DNA of 64,000 bases from Pyrinomonadaceae bacterium (GCA_030841105.1 JAVEDE010000102.1:1-64000), one strand, 5' to 3'; counted from the first letter of the stretch, positions 39,241 to 47,742 are shown. The notes: generated by a model not told the origin, from the sequence alone. Program-made: numbers and translations.

Positions 39241-39297
39241 GCCTAACAAGGGGATGAACCGGACTCGCATCTGGTCAAAATCGAGGTGGTGTTAAGT
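39241..39297 (+). other. Short or decayed attC site of cassette 5
   Basis: A clear left half, GCCTAACAAGGGGATGAACCGG, starts at 39241. The nearest GTTRRRY word is GTTAAGT (39291-39297), giving a 57-bp site without a good complementary right box. A right-box-like CCGGCGGTTGATAAAGAGGG lies at about 39350-39369 with no good R' after it. The right half is probably decayed. Confidence 0.55.
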
Positions 39298-39742
39298 CTG
39301 ATGCCGAGCCTCACAAACAGGCTTCCCAGTTTAACCGCCTGAGATTGACCGGCGGTTGATAAAGAGGGATCGGTGTCATTGTTTTGTACGGGTTGGCAAT
39401 GTCGTATCAGAAATAGGTTCATTGATTCAAGCCTCCTCTCTACACAGGTGAGAGTCTGTCTTCCGACGCTTGATGCTGTTTCGCACGTCTCAGAAAGGCC
39501 ACAGCGCCTTAGAATCCGGCTTAGCCGCTTTCATTTGTTAATGATCTTTAGGCTCAAGATATTTCTTGAAGTTTTTTGGCGGGAGTGTTTGTGAAGTTGC
39601 CGAACGCCGTGCATCAACGCTGTGGGCGTTCAACTTCGCCACGGACAAGTTCACGATAAGAAGTATGCCGATTCGCGTTCGGGCGCATGCCGTTGTGAGG
39701 CGCGGCTGCGGCTGAAATCTTGCCGGCAGACATGGTGTGCCG
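39298..39742. other. Junction between plus-strand and minus-strand cassette blocks
   Basis: No gene with a ribosome binding site is seen; short frames here lack support. The plus-oriented cassettes end to the left and the minus-oriented ones end to the right, and neither last cassette has an intact attC. The region probably holds decayed sites or the scar of a rearrangement. Confidence 0.45.
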
Positions 39743-40018
39743 TCACTCGTCGCCGGGCTGTCGGAAGAAATCTTCTTCCGCCTGTTCTGTCAAGAAGAAC
39801 AGGCGGTGCTCTCTGGCCTTATGATCCGTGACGATAAACATCCTGTTGTGCTCGGCGCTCCTCGGTTCTTCGACCATAAACCTCCAGTCCAACTCGGCCT
39901 CCTCGTAAAACTTCTGCCAGTAGTCGGCCGTCCAGCCCGACCCTTCACCACCTCCGTGCCGGAAATATATCTCTTTGAACAACCCTTTCCCGACCTGTTT
40001 GAAAGTTGGCTCGTCCAT
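39743..40018 (-). CDS. Minus-block cassette: small hypothetical protein
   Basis: The 91-residue soluble protein from the ATG at 40018 (GAGGTGGAG upstream). It has many aromatic and acidic residues (KEIYFRHGGGEGSGWTADYWQKFYEEAELDWRFMV) and ends acidic (TEQAEEDFFRQPGDE). The size and compactness fit a cassette gene. It is the last minus-strand cassette; no attC of its own was found to its left. The family is unknown. Confidence 0.7.
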   Translation of the reverse strand: MDEPTFKQVGKGLFKEIYFRHGGGEGSGWTADYWQKFYEEAELDWRFMVEEPRSAEHNRMFIVTDHKAREHRLFFLTEQAEEDFFRQPGDE

Positions 40019-40096
40019 CCGTTTCTCCACCTCACGATCCAAGCGGCTGGGAGTTTCAGACCTGCACCTCTCCAGGTCGTTCGTGTGAAAGAAGCG

Positions 40097-40198
40097 CCTA
40101 ACGCCCGAATTAACCGGGCGGGAAAGATTGTATCAAGCCTTCAAGTCTTGCGGATGAAAGGCGAGCTATTCGCGCTCCGGTTGAATGAGTTGTTAGGC
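40097..40198 (-). other. attC site in minus orientation (cassette with gene 40290-40619)
   Basis: Read on the minus strand, the 102-bp site starts GCCTAACAACTCATTCAACCGG and ends TTAATTCGGGCGTTAGGC, with perfectly matched R''/R' ends (plus-strand positions 40192-40198 and 40097-40103). This is the same consensus as attC 1 but inverted. Confidence 0.9.
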
Positions 40199-40289
40199 TG
40201 CGCCCTTTGAATGTTAAATCTGCGCTGAGATAATCAGGGGGCCTACGACCGATGCTGCGAATGGAGAGTAAGCCCCTGTCCAACCGGAA

Positions 40290-40619
40290 CTATTCTCTGA
40301 GGCCGGACTTTGCCATGATCGTCGTGACGTAGCCCGCAAGGATCTGCGCCTGCTGGAAGGCGCCGAGTGTATCCGAACCCCATCCGTCAACGATCTTGTC
40401 AAGATGTCCCATTAGTTGCTCGTTAAACTGAGCGACCATCGCCTCAATTTTATCTCGAGGCGTTTTATTCAAGGTCGCATAAACTGCCGCGAGGTCGCTG
40501 CGTGTGCCGTCCAATTCCCCCTGACTGATGCTGCCGTCGGTTACCAGAGATTGAAAAGGGGGGTTTTTCAAAGTAGCAGAAACGGAACCCATCAAAGTAA
40601 TAAATCCCGATGCATCCAT
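40290..40619 (-). CDS. Minus-block cassette: small soluble hypothetical protein
   Basis: The 109-residue protein starts at the ATG at 40619, directly after AAAGGAGAAGACGAT. It is helical, with SQGELDGTRSDLAAVYATLNK and KIEAMVAQFNEQLMGHLDKIVDGWG. The frame continues upstream to 40679 but without a start signal. It is flanked by two inverted attC sites, so it is a complete cassette. No family is recognised. Confidence 0.72.
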   Translation of the reverse strand: MDASGFITLMGSVSATLKNPPFQSLVTDGSISQGELDGTRSDLAAVYATLNKTPRDKIEAMVAQFNEQLMGHLDKIVDGWGSDTLGAFQQAQILAGYVTTIMAKSGLRE

Positions 40620-40749
40620 ATCGTCTTCTCCTTTTGCGAAACACTTGAGATAAAGCTGATGGATAAAGGCCATCAGCATCTAGAGAACTGAAGAACAATA
40701 TGGATGCTGACCCTTGCTGTCAAATATTTGATAGCTAGAGAATGGAGCA

Positions 40750-40852
40750 GCCTAACGCTCGAATTAACCGGCGAGCAATCAATGAGAGAAACATTCAATC
40801 TGGCGAATGACATCCATGCTTATTGCGAGTCCGGTTGAATGAGTTGTTGGGC
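40750..40852 (-). other. attC site in minus orientation (cassette with gene 40859-41305)
   Basis: Read on the minus strand the 103-bp site starts GCCCAACAACTCATTCAACCGG (from 40852) and ends TTAATTCGAGCGTTAGGC (to 40750). The left half matches attC 4 and the right half matches the site at 40097. Confidence 0.9.
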
Positions 40853-40858
40853 GGCGTC

Positions 40859-41305
40859 CTACGATACCTTTTTCAACGCTTGATGCTTTTTATATGGAAG
40901 ATACAGTAAAAGCCATCCGGCGATCACCAACGATGTAAATAATATGACAACCCACTTGATTTCAAAGGCCACTAAAAGCCAACCAATGATTAGGAGGGAA
41001 GCTAATAAGGAAAGGATAGCTTTTCCTCTCCACTGAAATACTTCCTTGCCATCAAAGTAACCCCTCCTCATGTTTTCGCCCCAAAGCCAAATATCAAACC
41101 ACATTAAGAAAGTGAAAGCGACAGCACCGATTGCCAAATGTTTCAGAGTGAGTTTGCCTAATATTTCCTTTGTATTGGGGTCATATAGTAGCTGAGCAAG
41201 GGCGAACGCCCCGCCATTAACGGCAAAAAGTAAATTGTATCTCTTCATCTTGCCATCAATATAAGTGCCGAGTCCCTGTAGCTTGTCTTTTTCGTCAATC
41301 AACAT
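40859..41305 (-). CDS. Minus-block cassette: membrane protein with four hydrophobic segments
   Basis: The 148-residue protein begins at the ATG at 41305 with GGAGG seven bases upstream. Hydrophobic stretches are at about 25-42 (LLFAVNGGAFALAQLLY), 53-74 (LTLKHLAIGAVAFTFLMWFDIWLW), 95-112 and 114-134. The pattern RGYFDGKEVFQWRGKAI links the pairs. It ends four bases before its attC. Small membrane proteins of this type recur in cassette arrays; the function is unknown. Confidence 0.78.
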   Translation of the reverse strand: MLIDEKDKLQGLGTYIDGKMKRYNLLFAVNGGAFALAQLLYDPNTKEILGKLTLKHLAIGAVAFTFLMWFDIWLWGENMRRGYFDGKEVFQWRGKAILSLLASLLIIGWLLVAFEIKWVVILFTSLVIAGWLLLYLPYKKHQALKKVS

Positions 41306-41366
41306 GTTTCCTCCAACTAAGGAACCTCCGTTATTTCCAAGCCAACTTCTTGTTCAATCCAAAGCC

Positions 41367-41442
41367 GCCCAACGCACATTGTACCGCGGGGTGCGGCCTA
41401 ACTACGCTAGAGAGCGTGAAACGGCCGCACCCCGCGGTACAA
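41367..41442. repeat. Right edge of the cassette array: R' box and perfect 20-bp palindrome
   Basis: GCCCAAC at 41367-41373 is GTTGGGC on the minus strand, the R' end expected before the first minus-strand cassette. Next to it, 41379-41398 and 41423-41442 are perfect 20-bp inverted copies (TTGTACCGCGGGGTGCGGCC and complement) around a 24-nt loop with an inner small hairpin. A degenerate partner GCTAGGC lies at 41468-41474, so 41367-41474 could be an atypical attC; a structural boundary element is the alternative. Confidence 0.75.
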
Positions 41443-41513
41443 CTCCGTCATGGAGCAGCCACAGTCGCTAGGCTCGCCCTCACACGCCCGCGTGTGGTTT
41501 AAGACGTTCCCGC

Positions 41514-41620
41514 TTAAGACGCGCCCCCCGGCGGCGGCCACGCGTAGGCGGCCTTGACGGCGTTGTAGTTGGCGTCGAGGGCGGGTTCGAGCAGGAGCAG
41601 GGCAGCGATAAAGCTATAGA
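41514..41620 (-). pseudogene. C-terminal stub of a truncated GC-rich gene
   Basis: On the minus strand this stretch encodes FIAALLLLEPALDANYNAVK and then AAYAWPPPGGAS before TAA at 41514. Codon use is GC-rich, like host genes and unlike the cassettes. It has no start signal, and upstream the sequence changes abruptly into the AT-rich 3' end of the SIR2-TPR gene. It is best explained as the tail of a gene cut by insertion of the island segment. The original product is not recognised. Confidence 0.6.
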
Positions 41621-41632
41621 GCGATAATCGGA

Positions 41633-43525
41633 TTATCTATTCTCTCCAACAATCTCCGTGAAGCGCGGATCATCACGAATCCACTCTAAATCCGGATCAA
41701 CCCTCGCCCACTCCACGTCAAATGCGGGTAGTTGTGCCGCACGGCTTAGATTCTCGATAGCGGCGTCCGTATTACCGGAAACTGATTCAACACATGCAAG
41801 GGTATACCAGGCATCAGGCTCAAACAGCTCACGAGCCTGTGTAATATATTGGGTTGATTCCGTCTGATGGCCGAGTTTTTTATGAATAGATGCTAAGGTC
41901 AATAAATTGGTAGCAGACAGAGGGTCAAGTTGCTGAGACTTCTCCGCAACGGATAGTGCTTCCACATCACGATCAAACAGACGCAGCAAATCACTTAAAG
42001 AGTCATAGCCATACGATTCGTTCGGAGCAATTTCAATCGCCTTGTGGCATGCAGCTTCCGCCTCATCGTAACGATTCAACCCTCTGAGCGCATTACCTAG
42101 ATTGCTATAAGCTAAGGCATAGTTTGGATCAACCTCCATTGCGTTGCGATATGCGGTTTCTGCCTCTTCATATCGCTTTAAACCATTAAGCGCGTTGCCC
42201 AGATTGTTATGAGCAAGGGCAAGGTTAGGATCAAGTTCAATCGCCTTGCGGCATGTAACTTCTGCCTCTTCATATCGCTTTAAACCAATCAGCACGTAGC
42301 CCAGATTGTTATGAGCGATGGCAAAATTGGGATCAATTTCAATCGCCTTACGATATGCAGCCTCCGCCTCATCGTATCGCTTCAAATCACTCAGCACGAT
42401 GCCCAGATTATAAGTGGAAGATGCGCGTTCAGGGTCAATTTCAATAGCCTTGCGATAAAGGGCTTCGGCTTTGTGAAAATCTTTTGCTTCGTGAGCTTCC
42501 CATCCCCGAAGAGCCAAGTCTAAAGCGTTAATCTTTTTATCCTCGTTGAGTTTCGCGGATGGTTCTTTGGCGGCATCAACAATCTCTCCTAAGATGGGCG
42601 TTGCATATTGAGGGTCAAATTTCTGTAGTTGATTAATGATTTGATCCCTGCGTTCCTCAATCGAGCCGATCATCTTTTGCACGTCGAACTCGACGATGGG
42701 GCGAATCTCGTTCATCATCTCGTCGAAGCCTTCAATCTCGACGAGAAATCCGCGTTTGTCCCGCAGCAATTTTTTAACCGCGTCATTAGGCTCTTCACCG
42801 CGCCGAATACACCAGTAGAGATCATTCTCTGCGGGAATCTCCGAGAGAACTTTCAGCACGGATTCGTCACCACCGCCATAGCCTACGACGATCAGGCCGT
42901 ACTCGTTGAGCACCTGCCTGAGTTGTCTCGCCATGTTGGGGTCTTGCTCTGCCAATTCACTATTTGTGTTCTTGAGCTTGGAGTAAAGATAATCGCCGTG
43001 CAGTTTCAAAATTTTGGTGCGTTGAGCGGTGAAGCGCATCTCAGCGGCAAGAATTCCGTAGGCATAAACGACCGGGCGGATGCCGGTGAAGGTGGTACAG
43101 GCGCTATAAATCAGGTCATCGAAGTTTGTGGTGACGATGGTGTTGACGAGACCCCGCGCCATCAAGTTAGCCAGCACGACGTAACCGAAAGACGGCTCGC
43201 GGTCTTTGATCATGTCCTCAATGTGGCGTTGTCTACCGAACTCCTTCGGCTCGAACTTCTCGAAGTATTTGCAATAGTCACTGCCGTCCGCTTTGCACCA
43301 ATCCTGCCCGGCCAGCCAATCGTTTCTCTCCTTCTCGGTTTTCAACTTGTCGGGGCAGCTTTGAATAATGATCTGCTCCTTGAATTGACGGATCATCTCG
43401 CTCGCTACCGGGATGCCGGATTGTCTTGAAGCGCCAGCGCCCAGAAAGAATGAGAAGCGCGGGGGATTAGGCCCTTTGATTTTATAAGCCAGTTCACGAA
43501 TCGAAGCGCGGAGGATGTCTAGCAT
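41633..43525 (-). CDS. SIR2-like NADase domain fused to TPR repeats (candidate defence effector)
   Basis: From the ATG at 43525 (AGAGG upstream) the protein has 630 residues. The SIR2-like domain (about 20-290) has the NAD-binding loop GAGAS (29-33), TTNFDDL (132-138), the catalytic-type His in LHGD (176) and VVGYGGGDESV (213-223), so the active site appears complete. From about residue 337 there are seven or eight tetratricopeptide repeats, three of them nearly identical (AHNNLG..L.GLKRYEEAE). Bacterial SIR2 proteins fused to sensor regions deplete NAD during phage infection; that role here is inference. It is AT-richer than its right-hand neighbours and borders the cassette array. Confidence 0.88.
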   Translation of the reverse strand: MLDILRASIRELAYKIKGPNPPRFSFFLGAGASRQSGIPVASEMIRQFKEQIIIQSCPDKLKTEKERNDWLAGQDWCKADGSDYCKYFEKFEPKEFGRQRHIEDMIKDREPSFGYVVLANLMARGLVNTIVTTNFDDLIYSACTTFTGIRPVVYAYGILAAEMRFTAQRTKILKLHGDYLYSKLKNTNSELAEQDPNMARQLRQVLNEYGLIVVGYGGGDESVLKVLSEIPAENDLYWCIRRGEEPNDAVKKLLRDKRGFLVEIEGFDEMMNEIRPIVEFDVQKMIGSIEERRDQIINQLQKFDPQYATPILGEIVDAAKEPSAKLNEDKKINALDLALRGWEAHEAKDFHKAEALYRKAIEIDPERASSTYNLGIVLSDLKRYDEAEAAYRKAIEIDPNFAIAHNNLGYVLIGLKRYEEAEVTCRKAIELDPNLALAHNNLGNALNGLKRYEEAETAYRNAMEVDPNYALAYSNLGNALRGLNRYDEAEAACHKAIEIAPNESYGYDSLSDLLRLFDRDVEALSVAEKSQQLDPLSATNLLTLASIHKKLGHQTESTQYITQARELFEPDAWYTLACVESVSGNTDAAIENLSRAAQLPAFDVEWARVDPDLEWIRDDPRFTEIVGENR

Positions 43526-43631
43526 CTTGAAACCTCTGTGAGTATTGAGGTCGGGAGTATCGCAATGTAGCACATGGAAACACTGAGCGTACAACGGAAG
43601 CATGATGTTTCAGTTGTGCGCTCAACAGCTT

Positions 43632-44552
43632 TTATTTATTGCTTTGTTCCACCTCGTATTTGACTCTGAGGTAGAGTGTGAATTGCACGACCGGCTCGAT
43701 CACGATGGGGTTGATCACGGCGTCGAAGCCGTCGGCGTTGAGGGGGTTGAAGAAAAACGTGCGGCTCTTGCGCGCGCGCTGGATGATGTATTTGTCTTCG
43801 TCGTAACTTCTGCGGCTGACATCCTCCGCCTCGTAGGCCGTGTAGGAGTCGTACATCTCAGTGGGGAAGTAGGCGCTGTATCGCTCCGCGAAGATTTGCG
43901 CCGGGGGTTGAAGTTTAATGCCCAAGAGCTTTTCGTGCCGCGCCATCTTCTGCTTGATCAAACGCGCGGCCTCTTCCGCCAGACGGTTGTGGACGACGCC
44001 CGTGTCGCGCACGATGTAGTCAACCTTAATCAGATCGAAGATTTTCGACTGCGCCGCCGCGACGAGCAACTTGTCAAGCAAGAGCTTGTCCTGATAATGC
44101 ACGTTGACGTTTTTCTTAAGCTCGAAGCCGACCAACTTCTCCTTCGCCACGTTGCCCTCTAACTGGAAGCCGTAAATCTTGTTCTGCGCCGCGAAGTCAA
44201 CGAAGATGTCGCCGGACGCGATGCCCAGCCGCTTCAAGTCGCCGGAGAACTGGCCGATTGTGGCGTCCATTTTCTGATTGCACTCGGCGACGGTGACGCA
44301 CTCCTGCGCGAGGCCGAACACGGCGACGTGCTCGTCGGCCTTGACGTTCATCAACACGCTGGCCTCGACGAACATGCTGGTGGCGGACGGGGGAGCGTCC
44401 TCCTTCGCCAGCACGCGCTTGTTCCGTTCGTTCTGCTCGGCTCTGGCGTTGCCGCCGGATTGCGAATAGCCGATGTTGCCGCTGGCCTGCGCCGTGCAGA
44501 CGCCTTGACCGGCCAAGATCAACAACAAGGCGAGTATCGTTTTATTCATCAT
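43632..44552 (-). CDS. Secreted SIMPL-domain (DUF541-like) protein
   Basis: The 306-residue protein has a signal peptide (LALLLILAGQGVCTAQA, about 6-22). The body matches the SIMPL layout: an N-terminal strand with VEASVLMNVKADEHVAVFGLAQE, a helix with CNQKMDATIGQFSGDLKRLGI, and a late segment AARLIKQKMARHEKLLGIKL, where SIMPL proteins have their AxxKAxxLA-type helix. The end returns to a beta strand (VVQFTLYLRVKYEVEQ). AGGAGCTA precedes the ATG. Likely periplasmic; the molecular role of the family is poorly known. It marks the return to host-like composition. Confidence 0.7.
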   Translation of the reverse strand: MMNKTILALLLILAGQGVCTAQASGNIGYSQSGGNARAEQNERNKRVLAKEDAPPSATSMFVEASVLMNVKADEHVAVFGLAQECVTVAECNQKMDATIGQFSGDLKRLGIASGDIFVDFAAQNKIYGFQLEGNVAKEKLVGFELKKNVNVHYQDKLLLDKLLVAAAQSKIFDLIKVDYIVRDTGVVHNRLAEEAARLIKQKMARHEKLLGIKLQPPAQIFAERYSAYFPTEMYDSYTAYEAEDVSRRSYDEDKYIIQRARKSRTFFFNPLNADGFDAVINPIVIEPVVQFTLYLRVKYEVEQSNK

Positions 44553-44626
44553 TAGCTCCTGACAGGCTCGATGCGAAATGTTACGACTTCCCGCCTTGTT
44601 TGTGATGTAGCCAGGCAGAGATCAAG

Positions 44627-46177
44627 CTACGGTTGGACGGCAGACTCTCTGCGCCGTGAGGCCGAGTCAGTCGCCGCGCGCTCTATCTGCCAGAGGTGTG
44701 TTTTCGACAACAGAGCTTTCGGCTTCTTCCCGATCAAAATCCCCGCCACCCCTTTGACGGTCGTCCCCAGAGACAACGCGTCCGTCAGGGCTAACAGACG
44801 CCCGTCCGGGCTGAGGCTCGCCGTGACGACCGCGTCGTTGTCCAGTTCCAGCAGCAGTTCGCCGCGCAGACTCCACAGGCGCACGACCGCCCCGGTGGTG
44901 ATGAGAAAGTCGCCCGCCGGACTCCAGAAAAATTTGTCGTAGTAGTAAGCAAGGCCGTCGCGCGCTTTGTCGTCGCGCAGGGTGTTGACGAGCGCGCCGG
45001 TGCGCGCGTCCCACAGGTGCGCGATGGCACGCAGCTTTCTGTTCGGCAGGATGGGAGACAGTGCGGTGCTGTTGTTGGTGGCTTTGGTGAGCAGGATTTT
45101 ACCGTCGGGGCTGTAAGCGAAAGTCAGATCATCTTCAAACTTTTCCTTCGCCGCTTTGTCGTCGAGCTTGGCGACGAGCGCGCTCGTCGCCGCGTCCCAG
45201 ATGTTGATCTCTCGCTGCTTGATTGACTTCGTGACGAAGGAGTCGTCCTTTGGATTCCAGACGGCGAAATAGTGCTGCTCTTTCTTTGTGCCGATGGTGT
45301 GACGGAGCGTGCCGGTCGCCGCTTCCCAGATTTTCACGATGCCGTCAAAACTCGTGGTGGCGACGAACTTGCTGTCGTGGCTGAAACGCACTCCGTAAAC
45401 GATGTCTGTCTGCGGCGCGAGGTTGGCGACGAGCGCGCCGGTCGCCGTGTTCCACAGGCGCGGCGTGCGATCTTCGTGCGAGGTGACGATGAGACGCCCG
45501 TCCGCGCTGAATTCGCCGAGCGCGTCGCCCCCTCCGCGTCGCTTCTTTCCCGCCTCGACGTAAGGCTCAAGCGTAAACTTCAACTCGCCCGTCTCTAAAT
45601 TATAGACCTGCGCGTCAACGTCTTTGTGCGCGCGCACGAGCAGGGCTTTGCCGTCGGGGCTGGTGATGCGGTCGCCGATGTAGGCGGTGGGCAGTTCCAG
45701 AGTGTTTTCGTAAGCGCCCGGCGATCTGTATTCGTCTACGTACTGACCCGTGCCGCTATCATAAACCGAGATGACCTCTTGCTTGAATTTCGTTTCGTAA
45801 CGATTGATCGGCTCTGTGCCATCGCCGAACTGGCGCAGCAACTTGCCGTCGGCGACGTCGTAGAGGCGCACGCGGTCGGAAAGAATGATCAGCATGCGGC
45901 CGTCCGGCGTGAAAGAGAGCGCCTTCGGCAGCGGCGCGCCCGAAGTTTTGATCGTCGCGCGCACCTTCGTCGTCGCGGCGTCGTACAGGAGCACGTCCCC
46001 GTTGTACACGGCGAAAGTCCTTGCATCCGGACTCCACCAGTTCGTATAGCCGTCCGGCATCGTGTGCAGAAGTTTGGCCGACACCTTCGTCGTCTGCGCC
46101 GCGCCCGCCTGTTGAAACAAAACGAACAGCGCGGCGGCGACACACGCGCGAGTTGTGAACGATAGAGTTTTACGCAT
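44627..46177 (-). CDS. Secreted WD40-repeat beta-propeller protein
   Basis: The 516-residue protein carries a signal peptide (about 1-27, ending GAAQT). At least six WD40-like blades follow, recognised by SPDGK/SADGR turns and xLWDxxTG ends: PRLWNTATGAL, VKIWEAATGTL, INIWDAATSAL, AHLWDARTGAL and VVRLWSLRGEL. No enzymatic domain is attached, so a scaffold or binding role in the periplasm is likely. AAGGAGGCTT gives a strong ribosome site. It is followed by the SIMPL gene on the same strand after 74 bp. Confidence 0.85.
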   Translation of the reverse strand: MRKTLSFTTRACVAAALFVLFQQAGAAQTTKVSAKLLHTMPDGYTNWWSPDARTFAVYNGDVLLYDAATTKVRATIKTSGAPLPKALSFTPDGRMLIILSDRVRLYDVADGKLLRQFGDGTEPINRYETKFKQEVISVYDSGTGQYVDEYRSPGAYENTLELPTAYIGDRITSPDGKALLVRAHKDVDAQVYNLETGELKFTLEPYVEAGKKRRGGGDALGEFSADGRLIVTSHEDRTPRLWNTATGALVANLAPQTDIVYGVRFSHDSKFVATTSFDGIVKIWEAATGTLRHTIGTKKEQHYFAVWNPKDDSFVTKSIKQREINIWDAATSALVAKLDDKAAKEKFEDDLTFAYSPDGKILLTKATNNSTALSPILPNRKLRAIAHLWDARTGALVNTLRDDKARDGLAYYYDKFFWSPAGDFLITTGAVVRLWSLRGELLLELDNDAVVTASLSPDGRLLALTDALSLGTTVKGVAGILIGKKPKALLSKTHLWQIERAATDSASRRRESAVQP

Positions 46178-46331
46178 AAGCCTCCTTATTGACGTGTCCG
46201 ACAGGAAATGACCCGATTAAATATGAAGACGATGATCCTGACGCCGCGGTTACGCCCGCCGCGCGAGGGAATCGTGGGAACATGATCAACTGCCATGCCC
46301 GCCCTGGGGCGCAACACGACCGGGTTCGTAA

Positions 46332-47006
46332 TCATCTGTCGGGATACTCGTCCGAGCCTTGCACCCACATGAAGGATTGCAGGTCAATCATGTCGCGCGG
46401 TTTGAGGTCGCGCTGGTCTCGGCGGATGGTCTCGGCGAATTGGAGGAAGTTCGAGTAGGTGTCCCAGTTGGGGCGTGATTGGTAGTGGAAGTCGAAGCCG
46501 TAGGCGCGTGCGGCCGTGCGCGTGACGTTCGGTTTGAGGAAGATGTGCGTTTCGGGCTGCGCGATGAAACCGAAGACTGTGACGAGCGGCCACGTCAGCA
46601 CGCGCGTCTGTTTGCGCGGCAGCGCGGCGACCGTCTCGACCCAACGCTCGAACTTGCGCTGTGCGCCCCCCGCGCCGTGGAGAAACTCGTAGAGTCCCTC
46701 TGCGAAGAGGCGCGCGCCCTCGCCCGTTTTGATCGCGTCGCGCAGCGCCATCTTCTCGAACGAGAAGATCATGCTGTGGCGGCTGCGCTGCTCGACGCGC
46801 ACCGCGCGCCCGGCAACTTCCGCAAACTCGCCCGCGCGCAGCAGTCGTCGAAACTCCGCCCGCCCCAACGCCTCCTCCCAACGCTCGTGCGACTCCCACT
46901 TGTAGTCGCGCTCCCAATTCAAGTAGGTCGCGTCAATGAAACCCTGCGGGAAATATTTGAGGAACTTGCGCCGACATGCGGCCGCGCCGGGATGTTGTGT
47001 GGACAC
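46332..47006 (-). CDS. Hypothetical protein, about 224 residues
   Basis: A GTG at 47006 is taken as start because AGGAGGTGA lies nine bases upstream; a GTG at 47018 overlaps that ribosome site. The soluble protein is rich in Arg, Phe and Trp, with FPQGFIDATYLNWERDYKWESHERWEE near the N-terminus and LTWPLVTVFGFIAQPETHIFLKPNVTR in the middle. The clustered aromatic residues suggest a compact domain. No family is named with confidence. Confidence 0.68.
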   Translation of the reverse strand: MSTQHPGAAACRRKFLKYFPQGFIDATYLNWERDYKWESHERWEEALGRAEFRRLLRAGEFAEVAGRAVRVEQRSRHSMIFSFEKMALRDAIKTGEGARLFAEGLYEFLHGAGGAQRKFERWVETVAALPRKQTRVLTWPLVTVFGFIAQPETHIFLKPNVTRTAARAYGFDFHYQSRPNWDTYSNFLQFAETIRRDQRDLKPRDMIDLQSFMWVQGSDEYPDR

Positions 47007-47175
47007 TGCTGCTGTCACCTCCTGGTGAGCTTTGCGCCTGTGCGTATTCAGCGTGAGGTTAATGTCTCGAAGACTTTACGCACGCTGGGCACGCACAGGC
47101 GCAAAGGGAAAGGCGCGTCGCTAGTTTTGAATAGACTCTTAAGCTCCCCTTCGCCTTTCATGATTCCGCCCGTGA

Positions 47176-47739
47176 CTACCCCAACACCTCGGCGACGCCG
47201 ACGACCAGATTGGCGACGGTGTGGGCGCGCGCTTCCTCGCCGCGCCGGAAGTTGACGGCTGTCTGATACGCGCCGCCTGCCGGTTCTGCGTAAACCTCGA
47301 TCAGTTCGTCCGTCAGATTAATGATCCAGACTTCCGCGACCCCGGCCTTCGCGTAGAGCGGAACTTTGACTTGCCGGTCGTAGCCGAGCGTCGTGTCCGC
47401 GACTTCGATGACGAGGAGCACGTCGGCCGGGGTCGGGAGCGCGTCCCGGTAAAAGTCATCACGCAGACGGAGCAAGGCGAGATCAGGTTGCGGCTCGGAG
47501 AAGTCGTCGAGCCGGATCGGGTCTTGGGTGCTGATGAGCGCAATATCGCCTACAGTCCGGTTCAAAAACCTGTTGAGAAATTTGACGCAAGCGGCGTGGC
47601 GGCTGCCTATCGGCGACATCTCGATTATCTCTCCCTCGATCAACTCAAGGCGGGCGTCCTTCGTAAAGACGCCCGCCTCGCCCATGCGCTCGAACTCGGC
47701 CACGCTAAAGTAATACTTGCTGATTTCGGGGAGCGACAT
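47176..47739 (-). CDS. Uma2-family (DUF820) restriction-endonuclease-fold protein
   Basis: The 187-residue protein has the Uma2 core: ELIEGEIIEMSP, the catalytic-type acidic pair in QPDLALLR and VIEVADTTLGYDRQVK, where the PD-(D/E)xK residues lie, and AEVWIINLTD. Members are widespread; the role is uncertain and may be transposon-derived or defence-related. Its ATG follows the EF-G stop by three bases and its ribosome site lies in the EF-G end, so translation is coupled. Confidence 0.87.
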   Translation of the reverse strand: MSLPEISKYYFSVAEFERMGEAGVFTKDARLELIEGEIIEMSPIGSRHAACVKFLNRFLNRTVGDIALISTQDPIRLDDFSEPQPDLALLRLRDDFYRDALPTPADVLLVIEVADTTLGYDRQVKVPLYAKAGVAEVWIINLTDELIEVYAEPAGGAYQTAVNFRRGEEARAHTVANLVVGVAEVLG

Positions 47740-47742
47740 AAC

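Noticed and set aside
39373..39594. 73-residue plus-strand frame in the cassette junction
   Set aside because: No ribosome binding site, no attC after it and unremarkable composition; could not be supported.
39737..40210. 157-residue plus-strand frame over the minus-strand cassettes
   Set aside because: It runs through an inverted attC and lies opposite a minus-strand gene with a good ribosome site.
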